NCBI RefSeq assembly: GCF_003672135.1
Contig: NC_039510.1
Coordinates: 14,942,001 to 15,006,000, forward strand
DNA length: 64,000 nt
Direction of reading: 5' to 3'
Source of the DNA: Ooceraea biroi
Lineage: Eukaryota > Arthropoda > Insecta > Hymenoptera > Formicidae
Shown here: in pieces, positions 46,915 to 58,966 of the stretch
Position numbering within the stretch: position 1 is the first letter of the stretch
Layout of the letters: each line of letters starts with the position of its first letter
Translations under genes and position numbers: made by a program
Notes under the pieces: generated by a model
Told to the model about the DNA's origin: nothing
Databases searched by the model: none
Seen by the model: the letters and a program-made list of their open reading frames with translations, nothing else

Positions 46915-47826
46915 GAGGAGAATCCCCTATTATGAGATATGCTCCTAATATGAGATAATGGGGTTTCTGCTGAACTAGTGAGCACCATCTGTTAGTTCCA
47001 CCATGAACTTATTACTCTTGGTGTAAAATGTATTTAGTGAAAAATTCATTGTTCGTTATTGCGTTTAGCCTTTGCAAGAAAAGATTTGTGAAATTGTGAA
47101 CATATCAAAGGAACTTGAGGTAAGTCTTTAAACCTTGTTTATTACATAATAAAGAAATGGTTGGCAATAAATTCAGTATGCACTGATAGAGTAGAATCGT
47201 AGTAACAGGAAAATACGCAATTTGTTGAATTGCTTAATTGTAGAAGTTAGATTTCATGATCGCGGAACCGCTAGGCGTGTGGCTCGTATAATGAGATATT
47301 CAGGGTACTCTTAATATGAGATAATTATTGCTCGAATATGAAGAGTATGTAGTGTAATAAAAAGAAAGAAAATACTACGTTAAGGTTAAAGAAAAGTTAA
47401 TACGAATTTATATTACGAATTTTTGTGTATTTAATTTTTATAGAATCTGACTATGGAGGTTAGAGAAACGAGGAAGCGTCGACAGTGGAATCGTGAAGAT
47501 TTGGCGAAGGCTGTGGAAGCAGTATTTTTATAAAACTATCTAATAAAGTGTTTTAATTGCAATACTGATGTATTTTGCACTTTTAACACCGATTTCTCGA
47601 GGTATCTTATATTAGGAGCACACTTTCTCGATCCTGCGTAAAGCTCTTTTTTCAAAATTTTTTTAATTTTCGGAAAAAATAATATTTAAATTAGATTTTT
47701 CGTTTTACCAACCTAAAGCTTATTAAATTCTCTTCAAGATAACGTATTACATTTTTAAATTCTGCCTATAGATTTCGTTACATTCGGCAAAATCGATATG
47801 GTGTCTCATAATCGGGGATTTTCCTC
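46915..47826 (+). mobile_element. Pogo-like DNA transposon relic
   Basis: A 912-bp element flanked by TA (46913-46914 and 47827-47828), with inverted ends gaggaRaatccccKattat matching at about 22 of 25 bases. TA duplications and these ends fit the Tc1/mariner-pogo group. Inside, the word taatatgagata and near variants recur near both ends (46926-46960, 47288-47330, and inverted at 47604), perhaps transposase binding sites. A short N-terminal transposase remnant lies at 47453. Confidence 0.6.
47453..47533 (+). pseudogene. Pogo-type transposase N-terminal stub
   Basis: A 26-codon frame, MEVRETRKRRQWNREDLAKA followed by VEAV, resembles the start of the psq-type helix-turn-helix of pogo/Tigger transposases, where a basic run is followed by W and an alternating A/E helix. 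It stops at TAA directly afterwards. An acceptor-like tttttatag lies just upstream. Everything downstream of the first helix has been lost. Confidence 0.4.
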
Positions 47827-50800
47827 TATCTTTTGGACCAGGCAAAGTAGTTCTAATACCTGTGAAATCTTTTAATCGAAAATCCCGAACTTTTGAAAAA
47901 TCTTCTACAAAACGACCCTCGTATAAACTGTTAAACGAAAGAAACTAAATATTTTGAATGTAGAGGAAAGCAGAAAACGTCAAGAGAATCTTAATCGCAA
48001 AATCGCAACGAAGAGAAGGGTGCTAGGAGAGAAAGCGGGGGGTTTCAAGGCGGGATTCGCCGCCTTATCGGACAGAACGCAAGCCCGATTATATTAATGC
48101 GTTATCAACATCGCCAAGAGTATCACCGTGAAGCAAACTATCCGCGCAGAAAAACGGACATGGCGACACCGCGGAGAATAAAGCAGAAGGAAAGAAACCA
48201 AGGGGAGGATCGGACCCCGTCTTTCAGACGGCGTCACCCCATATCTACCATCGATGTTGGACGAAGGAGACGACGACGCGCGGTCGGCGACGCCAGTGGT
48301 AAATTCAAGACCTATAAAACGTACAAACAGAACTTCTTTCCGAGAAGAAGCTACCGCGCGGTGCCGCCATCGCTGAGCATATCGCGGATCACTCGCTGCC
48401 AAATGCCAATTATCTTTACTCGCCGCTGGCAATTAAGACGTGCCGCGCATGGATGGCCGAAGAGTGAAGGGAGGCGGTATCGGTTGCCAAGGAATGAAGA
48501 AGTACGTTACAATTTCGTCGAAACGAGAGCACGAGTCCTATGGACGCCGACCCGCGACGCCAGTCAAACCGCGGCACGTACGCATTATCTCGCAACACAT
48601 AAATAAATAGAAAAATAAAATAAATGATAAGTAGAATATGAAATAAAATAAGTGAATAATGAATAATAGATAATAATGTGTAGCTTCTGTGAGAAGCTAG
48701 AACTTTTATAACAAGATTCCAGCACAACCTCAGAGTTCCGAAAATGCGTAATCTCCTGAAAGAAAATTGATGTAGAAAATCGTACCTCACATGAGCTCTT
48801 TAAAATAATGTTGTCCCGACAAACGAACCTTTTCTCGGAAGAGGTGTAAATATTTTATAACATTTAGATATATTATTTCGTTGAAATAAAATAATTTAAA
48901 TCTGTTATTTACACAGAAGTACTGCGCATGCTAAGTCGCGGAAGATTAAAATTCCTGGACGCGCACCCTTTGGTCCTTACTGATAAAAACTTTGTATCAG
49001 CAGTATGTACCTAGGTGCGCAGTTTATCGGTATCTACCGCGTAATTACCATGGTAACGCCACGATAAACCGCTATTCATGTTTGACTTGCTATTGACTGT
49101 ACATCACGGTAAGCTCTCGTCTCTATGGGTATGCGGTCTCGTCTAGTTTCACACGTGGTGATCTGCTCTGCTCGGTGTATATCAAAAGAGCGCCCGATTA
49201 GATTGCCCGACAGTCACGACATCACCTTTCCGTGCTCCGTGGAAGAACAACGGGCGAGGCGAAAGGTGTCTCGTCTTCAGCGACCGGAAAACGATGTGTC
49301 GCGACCTCCCGTCGAATTTAATTGATAATTTTGGCGCAAATAAGTAGACGATGTTTATCTCCGCGACTATTCAGAACGATTTTTAAAACGACCTAATTGC
49401 CGCGCTAATTAGAGTTATCGTCGTGTCGGCTGATAAGTTCTTCGATCCTTTCTTATCTGCCACGTATATGTGTGTGTATATAATATGTATCGAGCTTACG
49501 TTGAGATATAAGCCATACCGCGATCACGTAAATCTGTAAATTTTGGAAATATATAGGGTCTTCGCTAAAGCAAAATGACACACTGTTGGATAAATGTGAA
49601 AATGAAAAGATTTTGTAGAAATGTAATTTTCTTACGCAAAGTAATAAAATGCTTCTTTATGTAGACATTGTAGACGATGCAATTGCTTTAGATCTAAATG
49701 GAGATTCCTTTTATATATCCACAAGAATTTAATTTGTAATATATTATAAATGCGACGGTACACAAATTTATATAATGTCATAAATTGAATTTTTGTACTA
49801 TTTTCTATTTGATTTGATGACAAATTATTCGCTGGAAAAATATCGATGACACCGGTTAACCCCGTAATCTTGCCTATAATCGTGATAGCTCTCGCGTGCC
49901 ACGAGGCGAGATTTCGATGAATGGATAGTAAGAAGAATATATAACCGGGCGATAACGTAACGCAATCTCAACGGCTGTGTAAGGATTTACAACTCTTTAT
50001 TCTGCTGAACTCTGAATGCCCGAACTGTCGAAAATTTTATCGAAACTGATCATGGCTGATCAAATATTTATTTATCGTACGAAATGTCAACGCACTCGGT
50101 CGGTTCGCGATTGTACTTCCGCAGCGGGGGAATGTCCTGAAGGCGGATTACTCCGATTTGAGCGAGAACATTTGATTAACATGCATTTACACAAATGTTA
50201 TAACAAAATTTCGTTAACATTAACACGATATTATAGCAACAAAATGTATATTTTAGCAGTATTTTTCATCGAGATCGTTGCGAGAATATACGAATCAAGA
50301 GAAATATGAATGATTACGGTGATTACGGCGATAAACGAGGCTACTTCCATGGTTTCCACGAAGCACCCGGAAGTCATTTAATCAAAGATCAGCCGCCTTC
50401 CAGTAAGTCGAATGTACGATGAAATTGAAATAGATAAAGCGCAAATAGCGGCTGTTTCCGACAATTCCGACACCCATCGGCCAGTACTTCAGTGGATAGT
50501 ACTGTCCCGTTTGCATCACGATTGTCTCTTGACCGTTTACATCTTCTTCGTCCTTTTCACAGAAGCCCGCCGTGCCAATAGGTCAAAAGCCCAAGCACGA
50601 TTTCCGTCGCTTATTCACTCGTTCCACTGCTCGTTCTCGTCAGTTCGAATCGCGCTACTTTATAATCTCGATGATTGACAAGGATATGAAGAAAAACTTG
50701 CGCGGCTGTACGATGATACGGAAGAACTGGCTCTCGTCAAGCTCATTGGTCATTCTTCTTCCCACGATATAAAAAGTCGACTCAGTTGATTAAAATCGAA

Positions 50801-52823
50801 ATTCATCATAAACAATTACTACGAGTTGTTTTTGTCATGAAATCGCTTTTGTTTCGTTATTTATCGCTCACCATATATCTGGCGTGATCCAGAAAAGGAT
50901 TTCGAATGTTCTGCATTTCCGAACACTCTAGTCCGAATTCAGTGCTGAATATTTGGCAGCTGACATCTCGGGGAACCCTACACACGTACACTTCTCTTCT
51001 CTTAATCTCCTAGACGCGGATATGTGGCATAAAAGTCGCGAACATTCCCACGTCCCTCGCCGGACGGATTTCGATAAGCCCTCTGTTTGCTCGACGTCGA
51101 CGTAGAGACGTAGAAGAGAGTAGTCCACTCGCGGTTTTCGGGCCATTAAAAAAGAGGGAAGTAAAAGGGCTCGACAAATATTTGAGGCGCGTTGGTACCG
51201 CGTGTGACCTAGTCCGCACGTTATTGCATTTCACTACGCGCGTATCGTCGCAAATATCATTCAGGAAGGCGACATTAAAGGATTCCTGGTCGGTCCTGCC
51301 GCGAATCGTCCCTTATCGTGGCGAGTTACCCTAATTTATAACGTCTGTAACATCCGGGAGGCCGGGAAGGAGGGGGATGAGTTACCTCGAAATGATCTTT
51401 AGTCTCTTGTTGCTTTATTTCTACAAATTAGCGTACATCGCATTCTTATAAATTACAGTTTAATGCTCGCCTCTCAACATGTGCAGAACTACGCTGAAAC
51501 GTTAGATCTACGTATTATATTTGATCATCGTGTAAAGCGGTAAATAAATATCTAAGTACAAAAGCACGGCTCTCTCAGCGTAACTAGGTAAGTTAATATA
51601 TAATAATACATGATGTATATACGCAATCTACACATTTTAATATGTGGAGCTATTACCTCATTTGTATATTATGTACGCTCGATATCAGGCTATCATCGAT
51701 CGTCGATATATATAGGGTGTCTCCAGCGTGAATAGCCTACTTGAATTTTCAAAATTTTGAAATACTATGTTGAACAAAATGCGCCGAACAATTATTCAGC
51801 GATTCATTTGAACGAGACGTGCGCGAACGTACGGTAAACCAATTAATCGATTGGCGATTTATATCATTCGCACGTCTTGCATATATATATACTTATATAT
51901 TATTACATTTGGAACGCGCCATCGGGCACCGTATACACATATCGAGCGGCCTGTTTGTTTGGCCTGAAATTCTGCGCTTTGGAATGGCCGGCTGTCATGG
52001 AATGATGTCATGGTGAGTATCGTGACCGCGCCTCGTAGTAGAGACTCAAGCCGGAGAATGGCCAATCCGCGTCCATTTTCGCGTCGAGTAAAAAGTACGT
52101 AACGCAACCTTCTCGCATCGCAACGATGCGTCGCTGAATAAATGCGCAAAATGCAAAGTAAACTACAAAGCAAGGAGTATCTATCTCGATTTAAGGAAAA
52201 GAATTGTCATTAATACGGATTAATTTTACCGCGATCTTCCGCTAAAGAACAATAAAAACCTGCTTTGTCTGATTCATACATTAGTTGCGACAATATAATT
52301 AATTCGGAATATATAATTATAGCGAAGGAAGCGACAATATGTAAAAGTGACAATACGACAGACAGGAGCGTGAAAGCCGAAGAACAAATATCGAGAGAAA
52401 AGGTAGATGAGGAGTGACATCTTACTGAATGGAAAATCAGAAAAGTAAAGAAGTTGCTGATTGACTCCGCCAAGACTCTGACTTGAGTATTTCTACAGTA
52501 CATCTCCACAATAGATTAGCGCAATCAGTCGTGCGCATTGTACACCCATCTTTCTCCCGTATCTTTTTTTTTCTTTAGTCACAGACGCAGGGAAAGATGA
52601 ATTCACGACGAATTCTGTTAACGTTCACGGGATGTTCGTAATACTACACAAATATTATTGTAGGGATATAGGCGAGAAAAATGCGCGGGTAACTGGACGG
52701 GAATCAAGATCTCTCGCTCGCCGGATGACCGCTCTTACCGTTAAGACCCCGTGGACCAATACTCTTTCGCTCGCCTATGTACGTTTGAAGATGCTGTGGC
52801 TACGTTATACCAGCTATGGCCCA

Positions 52824-52917
52824 ATTGATGCTCTAAATGCTTCAAAACATTTTCTTTCCTTCGCTTATTTGAGAGAAGACAAAGGATTAAGTATTCTGAA
52901 GCATTTAAAACATCAAT
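52824..52917. repeat. Imperfect hairpin of about 94 nt
   Basis: attgatgctctaaatgcttc (from 52824) pairs with gaagcatttaaaacatcaat (ending 52917), with two mismatches that become G-U pairs if the minus strand is transcribed. The loop is about 50 bases and partly paired. The size recalls a miRNA precursor or a small MITE core. Confidence 0.4.
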
Positions 52918-53810
52918 CAAATTTGAAAAGTCAATCGCAGCCATCATTCACGAAGTGCTCTGCACAATGCGCGAACTCTTCCTTATTTGACTTATGATCA
53001 CTCGTTTTTGTTCAAGTTGTAGTTCAAGGATAATATATGGATAACACGAGCATGCGTATCTAATCGTCGCAATATCGTTTACGTAAAATTGGATCGATAA
53101 GATATCAACATTGCGCCATCGCGAGAATTTTTGTAAAAATAACTTTTGAAAATCTAGAATTAAAAGATTACAAACTTTATATTTATATCGACACTTTTCG
53201 CTTTTTCGTCATTAATAATACTTTCAGGCGTTACAAATAACGCAATTATTGTCTTTTTGAAGAAGGGATGCTTGATTTGAAAGTTTCTTAAGAAATATCT
53301 GCAATATCTGTGTTAATGATAAGTTTCGTCATGGAAAGTTCTCGATTAGTCACGCACTTTCCATACAAACGTGATTAAATTCGCATATATCTCTATCAGC
53401 AAAAAGCTCATCATTGCAATTAATTTGTCAATTGCATGTATATTTGGCATCTCTCGGGCCCCGTATTCAGCAAGGCCGCAAAGACCCGACGTTCGTTTAT
53501 TTCAATCAGAATTATTTATACAATCTGCATCCGCAATTAGATAATAAAACTAGATGTAAAATAATGTCTTACGGAACACGTTTCATACACAATCTTATCC
53601 GTGGAAATATCTACAAGATGTTCTATAGACATCTAAAAAGTATTTCAGAAACAAATTTTTCGTACTTGATACGGATTTCTTCTTTTAAGATGTAAGAAAG
53701 TTTTATTAAAAACTTTTATGTATCACTTGAAATTATATTGTTTTTTGAAGTAAACTAGCAGGATCGGATAAGAATCTTCGGATCTGAATCAATCTTAGAT
53801 TAACGACAAC

Positions 53811-53816
53811 TTTATT
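53811..53816 (-). terminator. Possible Sox poly(A) signal
   Basis: AATAAA on the minus strand about 300 bases after the Sox stop codon. A second one lies at 53702-53707. Position alone supports this. Confidence 0.3.
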
Positions 53817-54117
53817 TCAATATATTAATACATATTAATTATCTCCTTTCATTAACTACAATTGCAAAATAAATATCTTTGAGATGAAAATATCAATAAC
53901 GAAATCTCGCGAGTTAGGATCAATGTTTCTTATAAAGAAGAAACCAATATCAGTTTATTCCTGAAACATCTTTTTCAGCGAGTGAGAGTAGTAGCTTACG
54001 CGCAAATCTTTTCTCGCTCGCTTATTTATACGAAAATAAAATATTCAACGATACTTTAGCACGCCTCTTAGCGTCCCAAGATATAAATGGATTGTAGTCA
54101 TATTTACCTCGCTTTGG

Positions 54118-54385
54118 TTACATATAATTCGGCCACGTCTCGATGCCAGGTACGTAGCGATGCGCATATTGCGCGTAAGGCGTAGGGACGTGCGGATGGA
54201 CCATCTGCGTGGTCGTGTGTGAGTGGTGTGTATTATGGGCGGATATGTACTGGACCGGCGGAAGGGGAGGCTGCAACTCATGATACCTGACCATCTCCTG
54301 AGTCCTGTCCTCCCATGACGACACCTCGGCGATCGCTTGCTCCGAACAGTGACGCTTGATGGGCCTCTCAATCTCCTCCTCGTAT
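54118..54385 (-). CDS. SoxE: Group E Sox factor, terminal exon
   Basis: The last coding exon. The acceptor gcttctag ends at 54386; the first A completes an Arg codon begun in the previous exon. It encodes YEEEIERPIKRHCSEQAIAE, SSWEDRTQEMVRYHELQPP, a His/Thr/Pro-rich stretch (AHNTHHSHTTTQMVHPHV) and ends GIETWPNYM with TAA at 54118-54120. The Pro/Gln/His-rich tail is typical of the C-terminal activation region of group E Sox proteins, which is far less conserved than the HMG box. Length and frame agree with the upstream exons. Confidence 0.85.
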
Positions 54386-54661
54386 CTAGAAGCAAAATTT
54401 ATTCCGACGTCACGTAAATCACGCGAAAAGAAAAGGAAAGAAAGTCAATTGCAAAATTTAGAAAGTTCCATGACATGTCTAACACTATCCTGTGTTATTC
54501 ATGCATATTTTTCACACATTCGTATTTTTAAACATATAAAATAATTTTATTTTGATAGTACTGAATAAAAATGATTTTTGTATCTTGTAAGATCAGAAGC
54601 TTCTTAATTTCCAAGCTGTTAATACTACGTTCTTTGCTGAATTTTTTATCGGTGAGATTAC

Positions 54662-54975
54662 CTGTTGAGTAACCACTGCGAAGCGGTGGTGACTTGCACG
54701 GGTGGATATTGGTGTATCGGCGCGGTCTGCGATGATAGAAATTGGTCGAGCTCGTTGCTCTCCACCTCGCACTCCTGAAAATTCACCGGAAGATTCAGAT
54801 CGAGCCCGCCCAAAGTGCCGAGGCCATTCAGCTGGTTCTCTTCGCCGGGCAGACTGTCACCGATCTCGATGTATCGCAGGTCGACCGACGGCTGCTGATG
54901 CGGAGATTCACTCGATGGCGTGTTACTGACTAACTCCTGGTAGTACACGGTGTTGTTTTGCAGAAGCTGATTGCT
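54662..54975 (-). CDS. SoxE: Group E Sox factor, third visible exon
   Basis: 314 bases between the acceptor tgtacag (54976) and donor AG|gtaatc (54661), entering in phase 0 and leaving in phase 2. It encodes SNQLLQNNTVYYQELVSN, an acidic/hydrophobic middle (SVDLRYIEIGDSLPGEE and GLGTLGGLDLNLPVNF) and QFLSSQTAPIHQYPPVQ. This Leu/Asp/Gln-rich composition suits a transcription regulation region. The intron on its 3' side is 276 bases and that on its 5' side 384 bases, short as is common in insects. Confidence 0.87.
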
Positions 54976-55359
54976 CTGTACATTCAAGTATTTTCAATTT
55001 TGCGCGATGTCAATCAACTGATGTCAATCGAATTTTTCCAATTATATGATTAGCATTGCAATCAGTATTTCAAATCAGATTTATATCAGGTGTGCAATTC
55101 GTTCGATGCTTTTATTGAAGAAAAAAATTGAATCTTTGATATTACAGAAAATTTATTAATCAAAGTGTTTTAATACTTTTCTCTATCGGACGAATCCTCT
55201 CTCAAAAAATAAGAATATAAATAAAGGTTCAACTTTTTCAAAAAGAAGCACCGAAACTAATTTGGATTTGGACCTATTACATTTCGATTGAATTATTTCT
55301 CTTTTATTTAATCATCAAGTTTCGAGTAAAAAAACAATTGCGATAAGCAAATCGGGTAC

Positions 55360-55696
55360 CTGATTAACATAGTGCTGTCCTCTGGGCGTCGTAGGGGGTG
55401 TCGGCGGGGACAGGCCTTGACCGGGGGTCGTAGGTGGCGAGGAGCTCACCCCGCTCTGCGGTGAATTGGGTCCCTGAACACCCCTGGGACTCATGTCCTC
55501 CTGTTTCAAGGATCTGGAAACGCTGAACGTCACGTTGCTCTGATTTCTCGCGGGCGAACTCTCGCGGGTGGAAGCGGAGCCGTTCTGTTTCCGACGTCGG
55601 GGTTGATACTTGTAGTCGGGGTGCTCGCGCTTGTGAATCACGCGCAAACGATCGGCCTCCTCGATAAAGGGTTTCTTGTCATTGTCGGATAAAAGT
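55360..55696 (-). CDS. SoxE: Group E Sox factor, second half of HMG box
   Basis: It starts after gattgcag with one base that completes the Arg codon of LWR. It encodes the third helix and tail of the HMG box ([36 protein letters not shown]) and then a Ser/Pro/Thr-rich linker ([23 protein letters not shown]). The [12 protein letters not shown] end is diagnostic for Sox proteins, and ERLRV-type sequence plus YQPRRRK fits group E. The exon leaves in phase 0 at CAG|gtaccc. SoxE factors bind A/TACAAA/TG sites in the nucleus and act in gonad, gut and glial-type development in animals (known for the family). KQED may be a sumoylation motif of the VKxE type, but this is only suggestive. Confidence 0.95.
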
Positions 55697-55835
55697 CTGC
55701 AATCAATCATGCAACGGAAACTTTCAATTACAATTCGAATGACGTCGTCTTTTAATCTCTCATCAAATATTAGAGAGACAATCGCATTAAATTCATTAGG
55801 TAGATAGGAAATTCAACTACTTGTTGCGACTTCTA

Positions 55836-56497
55836 CACAGTAAAAAATAAAATGTTAATTTTAACATTTTTTGCATGTCCCAGAAAGTCCACTCTAAATT
55901 TTAAGTTAAAGTAACGTCATATGTTACTTCTTGACAAACTAGAAATGTTAAGTAATTAACACAATACTTAACATTTATTTTTGTTATTGTAACTTTAAGT
56001 GTGATGTAAAAATAACATACAAAGTAATTGAAAACTACATGGAAGAGAAGTTACAATAACTCATCAGAAAAGTTGATAGAACATTTTCGTTCATACAATA
56101 TGAACATTTACTTTTTATGTTATATTAACACATGATAGTAATTATTTCAACTTAAATTATTTTTGATAGAAACATTTAATTTTAGTAAATTTGATTATTT
56201 TATATGTCAAAGTTCATGATTATTTGAAGATTTACTTTAACTTCTTTTAGAATGTTAAACTGACTTTGTGACATGTTGATTGTTTAAAATTATTGTGTTA
56301 AAAGCATTTCAAATAATATTCCATTTCTAAGAGACATACACAAAATGTTAAGTTATGAAGTTAACATTAATGTAACATATAAAATTGTTATAAAAATAAT
56401 AACATATCAGTTGTATGTTAATTTTACATTGAAGTAGTAATCAAAACATGGCAACACAAGAAAATTTTAACATATGGACGCACAATTTTTAACGGTG
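55836..56497. mobile_element. Putative AT-rich MITE in Sox intron
   Basis: About 662 bases starting CACAGTAAAAAAT and ending with the inverted form of CACCGTTAAAAAT, with TA on both sides. The interior is crowded with gttaa and aacat words in both orientations, so the terminal repeat may extend imperfectly. No protein remnant is present. The short ends make this tentative. Confidence 0.35.
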
Positions 56498-58966
56498 TAT
56501 GCTTGCTTGAAACTCTAAGTTCAGAATTGTCCAACGGATGAAAAATTCGAAGGATTTCCATGAAATGGCAAAGCGAAGCTAAACAATAAATAGTTCGATC
56601 ATTGATATTTTCTTCAAACTGTCTGAATTTCAAATAATCTCGCGTCGAGCTGTTGAAACGCTTCAATCGTACGTAATTCTCTCGAGTCTGGAACCAAGTT
56701 AAACCCCGAGGCGCGATTCCGGCCGAAAGCACGGAAATGTTCGTGTCGCCGTAAATCTGTGAAGCAATTTTCAAGCGGTGAATTCGTCGGTCGTGAAGTC
56801 TGTCGTCGACTCGACGTGATTCACGTCTCTCGCGCTTGCATATACGCGGGCGATTGCCCCTCTCTCTCTCTCTTATCGCTAGTAGCCCTCAGCATCTCTC
56901 GCTGCTCCAGCATCAGAAGAGGCTCGAACGACGCCGTTTCCATCGGCGTCTGATACTCTCGAGGAGTCGAAATGGGAGGTCTGGTTAGTGTTTCTGGGCG
57001 CGTTAAAGGGGCTCGAAGGGCGCGCTCGCGCGCAACAACCGGCGGACTTGGTTCGCTTTACCAGCGGCCATGCCCGACGCGCGACTCGGTGCGCTCGGTT
57101 ACGGTTCTTAATGCTCTGTGTTTATATTCCCACTGGGCTCATAAACTTCGCGGCTGCGATAAGCTCTTTTCCGGTGTAACAGAGGCCGTCCAAGAGACCT
57201 CTCGACGATTTCCCGCCGACAATGAGTTAACGTTTCGCAAAATTCGCACCTTTTACACTTTGAATGCGCTGCTGATGCACTTCAGTAAACATGCACTGCG
57301 ATATGCAGGGTAATCTAAGCTTCATCGCACTTTTCTGCATTTATCATCTTTGATTCGAGGCATTTTTTGTAAAAAAATACATAAAATATTTTTAACGTCC
57401 ATCTTCTTAATTCTCTGCATTTCTGATTGTTCACTGATGTCTTTCTTTAACTTTATAGCGTAAATAATGCATCTTTGCGAAACGCGATGTAAAAGAAACT
57501 GCTGACACTTGAGGATCGTTTGAGGAAGCTTTCGATGTGTCATCTGGAGTACTCGCAAGCTCGGGATTTAAATCCCACGACGGAAGCTGAGCTCTCGAAC
57601 GAGTTGACACACGTTGAAGGCACGTATCCCAAGCCTCAAGCGACGGTGTTTGTCGCTGGCAGAAGGAGAGAGAGAAAGAAGCGAAAAGAGAAAACCCATC
57701 TGGTCAATGGACTTGCCACGAGCTTTTTTTCGTCGGTGGGTGCCGACGATAGCGAGCCGTCGCAGTCTCTTTTTCCTCGCCAGATGCAATGCAGGATCGG
57801 CCAATTTAGATCCCCGTCTCTTGCCAGTATCTCTATGACGTATACTCTTGTACGTGTCGGATGTTACCTCGTCGTCAAAGAAGCGTCCATGAGGAGCGAC
57901 ATTCACACGGCCGAAGGTCGCGATTTAATCTCGACGAATCCTCATTGCCGGATTCTAATTGAATTATCACGCTTGTCATGTCGATAAATCGAGAAGTTGT
58001 CCCACTTCCTCAGAAGGTTCCGCAATTTAAATCGTACGAGGCGGCGGCTAATCTGTTTGACAAGATAACGTAACGTTGCACATTACAAAGCATTGGCAAA
58101 AAAGACAAAAACGTGATTTCTGCAAATGGGATGCACGATGATTCGATGAGGATACAAAGCTCCAATCGTGCCAAGTGGGAATTTGCGCTTTTACTCAGAA
58201 CCGATATACTGCTACTGCAAAGCCCCACGAACGGAATACGAGCGGAGGAAGTCCGGCTAGTGTGGAGGAATCGTTCCTTCCGGGAGATAAGGCGGATTTA
58301 CCTGTTCTCGTCACGCGCTATTTGCAGGAGGGCCCGGGGAACGGAAGGGCAGGTTCGGAAAAATTCACCTGACGGGCACAAGGCGCCTATTGTGGTCCCC
58401 GGGGGCCGCTTTATCTCCGGCAGGAACCGGCCGGCAGCTGCGAGCACGCGCCAAGGATGAACCGGGGGATATCTGTTTTCCTTTTGTCGACAAACACATC
58501 GCGTTTGGAGGATCCGAATGGCGATACGTTCTGAGATGGCGCGAAGAGAAAGAGAGAGAGGAGAGGAAGAGCGCGAGGAAAAGATTTATGTCCAAGCACT
58601 CACTGCACCTGGCCTTCTTATCGATATCGACACGAGACAAGTCGGTGTCGAAGTCTGTAATAGGGTTCAGACAAAGAATTCGAATTGTACGATCCAACTG
58701 TTTGAAGCAGTTCAGAAAGCAGAAGCGTTCGATCTTGAAATTTGAACACTCTGAATGCAACGCTGATGATCAAACGATTCGCCTGCCTTTCTTCTCTCGC
58801 GGAACTTATTGCGAGAACTCATGCTTTCGTTTCGCGATTTTATCTAAACCCTTTCATTCAACTTATTTGCATACTCGAGTACGTTCAATGTCAGAGAGGC
58901 TTTCGTATTATTATTATATATTTTTCTCATTTTTAATCTTTATGTTCTACATTTCTTTCTATACTA

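Larger units (their letters stand above)
47829..54117. other. Intergenic and Sox 3' flank, no other gene seen
   Basis: About 6.3 kb. It contains a 169-codon arginine-rich frame at 48097-48606 that I take as chance, AT-rich DNA around 48600-48900 and 49440-49830, a gggtgtctcc repeat-end motif near 51712, and the hairpin at 52824. The last few hundred bases are probably the 3' untranslated region of the Sox gene. Confidence 0.4.

Noticed and set aside
48097..48606. 169-codon arginine-rich frame on the plus strand
   Set aside because: The minus strand is also open for 112 codons here. CpG-rich composition explains the openness, and no domain or splice context is seen.
57520..57987. 155-codon plus-strand frame in the Sox intron
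   Set aside because: Same reasons as above; the KKRKEK run comes from a purine tract.
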